In this document: one piece after another, positions 58,270 to 64,000 of the stretch | Position numbering within the stretch: position 1 is the stretch's first letter | How the letters are laid out: every line of letters starts with the position of its first letter | Assembly: GCF_023065955.2 (NCBI RefSeq) | Contig: NW_026622997.1 | Location: forward strand, 14,984,001-15,048,000 | Source: Ursus arctos | Taxonomy: Eukaryota > Chordata > Mammalia > Carnivora > Ursidae | Reading direction: 5' to 3' | Length of the DNA: 64,000 bases | The notes under the pieces: model-generated | Told to the model about the DNA's origin: nothing | The model's input: the letters and a program-made list of their open reading frames with translations, nothing else | Databases searched by the model: none | Program-made: the position numbers and the translations under genes

Positions 58270-58310
58270 CGCAGCGTCGACGCCTGACAGCTGCCCGCAC
58301 GTTTATAATG
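58270..58310 (-). promoter_or_regulatory. GCM2: Candidate GCM2 TATA box and start region
   Basis: The minus strand reads CATTATAAAC, with TATAAA at 58307-58302. It is followed by GC-rich sequence and a CAGCTG E-box, 261 nt upstream of the ATG. A start about 30 nt downstream would give a ~230-nt unspliced leader. This is a sequence-only prediction. Confidence 0.4.
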
Positions 58311-58746
58311 ACACGTCTTCCCAGGCTCCGCCTTTCCTCGCTCCTTGTCAGCTCCCACCCTCCCGGCACCAGCCCTCCCCGGACAGACGTAGGAACCGAG
58401 GGAGAGGGTGACCCGAGCCCTCGGGAAACTGAAGCCAAGATGTCTAAGGGCGAGGGCGGGGATGGGGAGTTGGAGGGTCTCTTTTAAGTTGAAATCTTTC
58501 CCCCCAGCCCGTAACCTCGCCTCGCCTCTGGGGTTTCGGACTGCGTTTAGATGGAAGGTTTTGAGACATAGGTTTTCCAGCAAAGTCCCCTGAGAACCGA
58601 TATTCAGTTCCTAGGCACCGTTTGTAGGACGTTGGCCGTCGTGCGCCCTAGTCTGGGTAAATGCGCCTGCGCCTACTAACTTTGGACTTCTGCCCGCGGG
58701 TTTTGTCAGAGCTGTTGTGAGTGTTCGGGAGTCTGTACTTTTTTTC

Positions 58747-58765
58747 GGGGGGGGGGGGTTGGGGG
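58747..58765 (+). repeat. G-run (12 G, TT, 5 G)
   Basis: Twelve consecutive G at 58747-58758, then TT and GGGGG. Possible G-quadruplex on the plus strand between the divergent genes. Confidence 0.8.
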
Positions 58766-60529
58766 CGTGGCGTCCGAAGGAATGTCAAAGGTCCCCGTGA
58801 GGTCTAGGGCCTAGGGGCTGCTCAAGGGACATGGATCAGTGGGGCGAAAGTCCCTAAAGTGAACCTGGAGAAGGATGGGGGAGAGGAACTAAGGGTAGCT
58901 GGACGGGGAAGGGAGGGGTGGGCTCTGCGGGCCCCGGGCGCACAAGCAGGACACTAAGCGCTCGCGCTCTCTTTCTCTCCGGCTCTCCTCAGCTCCCTCT
59001 GGGGATCAGTTTCCTTATCTGCTTAAACAGGGGATTGGGACTCAGTGAGTTCTCAGTAGCCATGCACCGGAAACGTTTTTTTAAAGATCGTCTTTACTGG
59101 TATTGTCGCGGAAATACCCCCATTCCATCTGGGGAGGTTTTCTGGAGCCTGGAGGAGCCAGGTGAGAGGGCTCAGGACGCTATGGATTCCCCGGGACCGA
59201 CACCAAGAACTCGTCTGTTCACCCGCCTCATTGGGGTGATTCCGGTACCTGGAGGCGTCCAATAAAAGAAATCGTTTGAAATGGCTTAAATCTCTTCGTA
59301 ACCACTCTGAGCGGCGAAGGAAGTGTTTTCCCGGAATTTTTTTCTTGAGCCTTTGCTCTGCAGGCGGCACGCTTCGGGTGGTTCCCAGCCCTATCTAGAA
59401 AAGAGCCGCCCCTGAAGGCCAATCACTGTTAGAGGGGGATACTTGGACCTACGTCCCTCCAAACCCCGAAGCCGGCGCGCCCTAGACCTGGACGTGGTCC
59501 AGCACGCTGCGGGCGCACAGACTGATGCTGCCTGGGACCCGGGCGGCGGCGGGCCCTGGCCAGCACCTCTTCTGGGACCAGTGTCTTCGTTTGGCCAAAG
59601 GCGGAAAAAGCAGATGCTCCTTTAACCCACAACCCGCGCTAAAATAATTGTCCTCGCGGTCCTCTCACCTCCCGGTCAAGGGCACAGTCCGGTCTGTTAG
59701 GAAAGTCAATTCAGTAGTGAGATGCTTTTCAGAACCACCAGCCACGGGCAGTCGAAGACTCCGGCGACGGAAAATGCCAGCTTTGGGCAGTTTCACGAAT
59801 TTTCTTCTTTCTCTAGTGCCAAGCTGGAGGCTCCTCCCAACCAGAGGCGAAAAGTCCACGGAGAAATAAGGGACTTGTTCATCCCCCAGCCTCTCCTCCC
59901 CCAAAGTTCTCTTTTCTGAAAGATCGTGTAGGTTGGGGTTTCCGATTAAAATCACTCTCCCGTAGTCGCCACGAGAGTCGGGAAGGAAAAGAAAAGAGTG
60001 TCCACTCTTCCCCCAGGAATTCTGTCGGCAGATTTTCATCAGATGAACCAACTGCCCAAGCGCCGGCCATTCCTGTCCTTCAGTTACTTTTTATGCTGTT
60101 TGTCTTCCAAACGTTGAAATTATTCACCCTTTTCTTTTACGAATACTTATTTCGTTAATTGTGATAGGTTAAGATAATGTATACTTTTAAATGTTTTAAC
60201 ATAACTTCGAAGATAATTTAAAATCACCTCTGAGCCTGCATAGACGTTCTTTTCAGATCTTATTGTGAAGATTATTAGAATCTTTCTTGTCTATACAATC
60301 TTGGAATGTTGCTAGAGAGTCTTTACCCTTCAAAAATACAAATACATACACTTTTTAACGTTAAAGCCAAATCAATTAATTATATACCTTTTGTTCTAAA
60401 TGGCTTCTGGTGTCCAGAGAAATGTCATAGAGTCTCTGCCATTATTAGTTTCAGAAGAACTAAAATCTTTATTTCATGTTGCTCTAAAATTATGCCTCAG
60501 TAAAACGTTAGTAAAAGAAGCTAATTGAT

Positions 60530-60651
60530 GGGCACCTGGGTGGCTCAGTTGGTTGAACATCTGAGTTGATCTCAGCTCAGGTCTTGATCTCAAGGTCCTG
60601 AGTTCAAGCCACAGGTTGGGTGTGGAGCCTACCTTAAAAAATAAATTTAAA
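60530..60651 (+). mobile_element. Short SINEC, older type
   Basis: GGGCACCTGGGTGGCTCAGT head, ending GTTGGGTGTGGAGCCTACCT with an A tail. Duplication AAGCTAATTGA at 60518-60528 and 60652-60662. Confidence 0.93.
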
Positions 60652-61794
60652 AAGCTAATTGAAGCAAAAGTTTGAAAATAAAAATAAATAAGTAGTGGTT
60701 TTGTTTCTTGTGTGGTCTTACATTTCTCCAGAAACTTTGAATGCATTAGCACCCTATAGTTTGGAAGGATATGTTTTCCCCAAAATTTCTGTAAATAATT
60801 GATTAGGAAGCTTTTGCCTATTATTAAGCAAACAGTAATTTTATTATATTGTTTATTATATTCCCATTGTTATTTTATTCAGTAACATCAAATGCACTTA
60901 AACTGTATTTTGATAATTGTTTGTTACTATCCTTCTATTTTTTTCCCCCTGCACTAGGATTTTCATTGATTTAGAACACTGTATTTTCACAGCTGGCTCT
61001 TCCTTCATTACTATTTTGATATAGTAAAACCCCATTCATTCAAAAACACAGGAAGGAGTCTTTACATTTGCTAGGCTTAGATAAAAACCAGGAAATTAAT
61101 GTAAGTATATTTACATCATATTGGCCAGGAAACAGATACCATGATCTTTGAAATAAGTATCATTTTGATGGGACCGCAGGTGTCGGGCCTGACCTGGGCT
61201 GACCTAGCAGAGATCCTGGTTCTAGTAGGTCTTGCTTTGATGTGAACAATTATCTTCCTTAAATGTCTTGACATGAAATACCCGTAGTTTGTAATTAAAA
61301 CACAAATTGATTTTTACACAAGGAACGTTTAGATCTGAGGGGTCGTTTGGTTTGTTCTTAAGAAAACGCCAGTCCAATTTATTTTTGCCACTGTGTTTAC
61401 CTAAATAGGTGGAAACTTGGCCATTAGTCCACACCCTAGCTGGGTTAAAGGAAGTAGGTAGAAAACAAGAAGAATGGATGAAATTATTTGTTTGCTTTTT
61501 AAAATTTTTCTGTTTTGTTTGGTTTTATTTTTGACTGAGTACACCATGTTATTTTTAAAAAGTCGTCTTTTGTGAATTCTGGAATATTCGCACAATTTCA
61601 GGTACAAATCTGCTTCTTAGGGGAAAATCCAGTTTTAGTCTATATCAATAAGAATAGACCAAAGACCGTTCATCCAGCTGTTAAAGGTGGAGAGAAAACT
61701 GCCGGCTTCCGCAAAGGAGACTTGTATCAGTCTCGAATTCCACAAATAAAGAATGTTTACATGACGTTGTTCACGTCCTCTGAGAAATCGCTTT

Positions 61795-62260
61795 AAGGTG
61801 TGCGCGCGTGCGCCGCGGTGGCCTGACCGGGATTGCTAATTACTTGCAACGGTATCTTGCGTCTCAAATAGGGGTTTAGTAAGTTTCAGGTGCGGCTTAA
61901 TTGATTAGCGTCTCCGGCGAGGATTGGAACTCAAAAGCCGCGGGGCTACCCGGGCCCTCGCCGTAGTGCAGCCCAGCCCGCCTGGGTTTGGGGCAGCAGA
62001 ACCGCGGGAGGCTGAGCGCGGCGCGCTTGCGAGGGGCGCTCTGGGTTGGGAGCTCGCGATGCAGGCGGTGAGTGAGCCTGGGAGGGCCCGGGTTTGGTCT
62101 AGGCCTCTCTCCGCGGTTCAAGGGGCGGGGGGCGCAAGGACGGGTGGTCCGTCGGGCCCTGGGTGCAGAGGCTGGCGCGTTCTCCTCCAGGGACCCGGCA
62201 CTTGCTGCCATGCCGTGACGCCTGGGGAAGAGCGGGGCGAGGGGCGGGGGGCTTGAGCCC
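61795..62260 (+). promoter_or_regulatory. SYCP2L: CpG island over SYCP2L exon 1
   Basis: This GC- and CpG-rich block (GTGCGCGCGTGCGCCGCGG near its left end) surrounds the predicted start codon at 62059 and first donor. It lies ~3.5 kb from the GCM2 promoter candidate, on the side expected for SYCP2L. A Myb-type CAACGG core sits near 61847; a single short motif is weak evidence. Confidence 0.55.
62059..62067 (+). CDS. SYCP2L: SYCP2L coding exon 1 (Met-Gln-Ala), partial gene
   Basis: ATG CAG GCG is followed directly by the strong donor |GTGAGT. The context is GCGATGC (G at -3). The frame stays open about 45 codons upstream without another ATG, so this is the first in-frame ATG of the island. 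Splicing to 63419 keeps the frame. SYCP2L is the SYCP2-like synaptonemal-complex protein of oocytes. The name rests on synteny (next gene after GCM2, plus strand) more than on protein similarity, since only 26 residues are visible. Confidence 0.6.
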
Positions 62261-63418
62261 TTCAACCTCCTTACGTTTGCTTGGAGTTTATTGGGAGCTT
62301 TCACTGAGGTAACCAGGCTAGAGAGAAACCTCTGATCCCTTGCTCAGAGAAGGGGAAACTGAAGAATTAGTGTTTAGAAGGCAATGAGATAGTTCTCAAT
62401 TTGCTCCGGATGTTTTCCCAGCCCCTGTTGCTCTGTAGACCGTGTAGTGACATTAACCCATCTGGACCCCAGATCTACGGTCCGACGTGCGGGGACTTGG
62501 GCTACCTGCCCTGTGGGTAAAGTTCTCTAAAACGCCTGTGGCCCCGATTTGGGGGTGGATTGGTCCCGCCAGTGCTTCCACTTCTCACCATTCCTTTAAC
62601 CAAAAATCACTGCTGGTGGAAAAAAAAAAAAAAAAAAAAGTCAGGATTTGGGTCTTTGACTTCACCCAACCTTTCATATTTGTAAATAATACTGTTGTAA
62701 CATATGCTGACATTCAAGGATCTTGGTCAACTGCATACAGAGGTAAGACTGTGGGCCCAAGCTAGATTTCTAAAAAAACCTCTATAGAAGAGCTTTGAAG
62801 TCGATTTTTTTGTGTGTTGTACTTTTAAATGTTGGGATGAAGTGAGCAGATGAAATGCTGTTATTTAATGTAGCATAATGTGTTGTGAAAACCGAGGTGG
62901 CAGACCTGGGGGTTACACTTGAGGAAAAGGTGTACAACCCACTACTAACGGTCTTGTGAATTCTCTTGGTGGTGGTGGTGAATATTTGATCCTTGAAGCT
63001 GCGGTGAAAGTCCCAGAGAAGTATTTAAAACTCACTGAAGTCAGAAACCTAAAGCTCAATCTCCTGACTGGGCTTGAAACACTTTCCAAAACTTCATTTT
63101 ACAAGCTCTCATTCTAAAAATGGTTCATTAATCCAAAGCCTTCCGTTTTATATTGTCACTACAGAGTTTGTCTGTCTTGTGTGGTTGTTGATTGCAAGGA
63201 TGTTTGCTTTGCTTCTTGGGAGAGTCTGTATTTGTCATGGTTCTACAGAAGGTTGGATACATTATTTCTAAGTGGTGTGTTACTTAGACCTGTAAGCGGC
63301 ATGAGCAAACAAAAAGTTATTGTTCAGGATGACAATATGAAGCTTCATTTCTTTTATTTTTTAAAACTTGAGATGCATTTCTTTGAGACATTTTTTTAAA
63401 TAATGTTTTTGTACACAG
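62068..63418 (+). other. SYCP2L: SYCP2L intron 1
   Basis: GTGAGT donor to CACAG acceptor, 1351 nt. It contains an A run of about 19 bases at 62621-62639. Nothing else recognised. Confidence 0.55.
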
Positions 63419-63487
63419 GAAGAGGAAGGTTCTTTGCAGGCTGTTGAGGAAGATGCTGGGAGTGAAATTGCCCCGGATGCTTTCTAT
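63419..63487 (+). CDS. SYCP2L: SYCP2L coding exon 2, residues 4-26
   Basis: This 69-nt, phase-0 exon has acceptor TTTTTGTACACAG| and donor TTCTAT|GTAAGG. It encodes an acidic stretch, E-E-E-G-S-L-Q-A-V-E-E-D-A-G-S-E-I-A-P-D-A-F-Y. The N-terminal ARM-like domain of SYCP2 proteins is expected in later exons to the right, outside the window. The splice signals are strong, but the gene name is from position. Confidence 0.6.
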
Positions 63488-63689
63488 GTAAGGATCAAGC
63501 TTATTTTGGGGGGTATCCCGGGGGGGGGGAGAGGGTGTGTGCGTGCCCTCTTTCTAGTTCTGTGTTTGCTGGGCTGTCAGCACATTCGTTCCTCAGTTGC
63601 TCAAGCCAGAGGTAGAGAAATCTTTGCTCCTTCTTCTTCCCTAATCTACATTCAGTTTATCACCATGCCTTCGAGTATCCTACCAAGAT

Positions 63690-64000
63690 CATAGTCTAAA
63701 CTATCTTGGGCCAGGTACTATTCTAGGTAGACAGTATTGAACAAAACAGATATAATTCCTGCCCTCATGGAGCTTACAGCCTGGGAGAGACAAAGAAACT
63801 GGTTACCAACCAAAGGGAAGGAATAGGAAGAAAAGGAAGAGGGTATCATCATGGAGAATTGAGAAAGGCACTTGCCTTACTTGAGATAGTCTTGGAAGAC
63901 GGACCTAAAAAGATGATATTGAAGCTGAGATTGAGGGTGATGAGCAACCAGCCAGGTAGAAAGTGGTGGGAAGAAGCAGTCTAGGCATAGAACAGTCAGT
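63690..64000 (-). mobile_element. L2 3' fragment in SYCP2L intron 2
   Basis: GGGCCAGGTACTATTCTAGG, CAAAACAGATATAATTCCTG, CCCTCATGGAGCTTACAGCC: reverse-complement L2, running off the window. Confidence 0.7.

Larger units (their letters stand above)
58310..61794. other. GCM2-SYCP2L intergenic region
   Basis: The left half (58.3-60.1 kb) is GC-rich with scattered CpG. The right half is AT-rich with one old SINE. No exon could be supported. Short open frames in the GC-rich part show no family resemblance. Confidence 0.5.

Overview
The window is mammalian nuclear DNA, most probably from an arctoid caniform carnivore such as a bear, seal or mustelid. It carries about 22 carnivore tRNA-derived SINEs (Can-SINE/SINEC) with the typical '...CCTGGGTGGCTCAG...' head, CT-rich middle and AAATAAAATCTT tail. 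It also holds L1, L2, MIR and old DNA-transposon fossils. The lineage call rests on my memory of SINE types, not on a search.

Three protein-coding genes can be placed by reading exons with consensus splice sites. Their order and orientation match the mammalian MAK - GCM2 - SYCP2L neighbourhood (human 6p24). (1) MAK, minus strand, is represented by its 5' part: four exons at 2135-2214, 5036-5157, 5825-5879 and 16727-17042. They encode residues 1 to about 120, the N-lobe of the kinase; the remaining exons lie left of position 1. A CpG-rich block at about 22.5-23.5 kb is the likely promoter and contains an RFX X-box-like motif. (2) GCM2, minus strand, is complete. Five coding exons (58041-57952, 54307-54055, 53917-53805, 53379-53254, 52320-51382) join in frame into 506 codons plus stop, the human length, with the GCM DNA-binding domain and the C-terminal inhibitory motif intact. 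(3) SYCP2L, plus strand, is represented only by its start: a 9-nt coding part of exon 1 in a CpG island at about 62 kb, and exon 2 at 63419-63487. GCM2 and SYCP2L are head to head, about 4 kb apart.

The 28 kb between the MAK promoter and the GCM2 stop codon shows no supported gene. It is filled by L2 fragments in both orientations, HAL1-like and L1M-like remains, SINEs, simple repeats and unassigned unique sequence. Nearly every open frame there is inside a repeat or is short chance coding.

I found no undescribed system, CRISPR array or virus-like gene cluster; this is an ordinary carnivore euchromatic segment. The points most worth checking are the X-box-like site in the MAK CpG block, the short upstream ORFs in the inferred MAK leader, a SINE and an L1 stacked on one target site with three copies of the target sequence, a U6 snRNA 5' fragment joined to unrelated sequence, a run of eight SINEs all on the minus strand around the GCM2 3' side, and the tiny coding part of SYCP2L exon 1.
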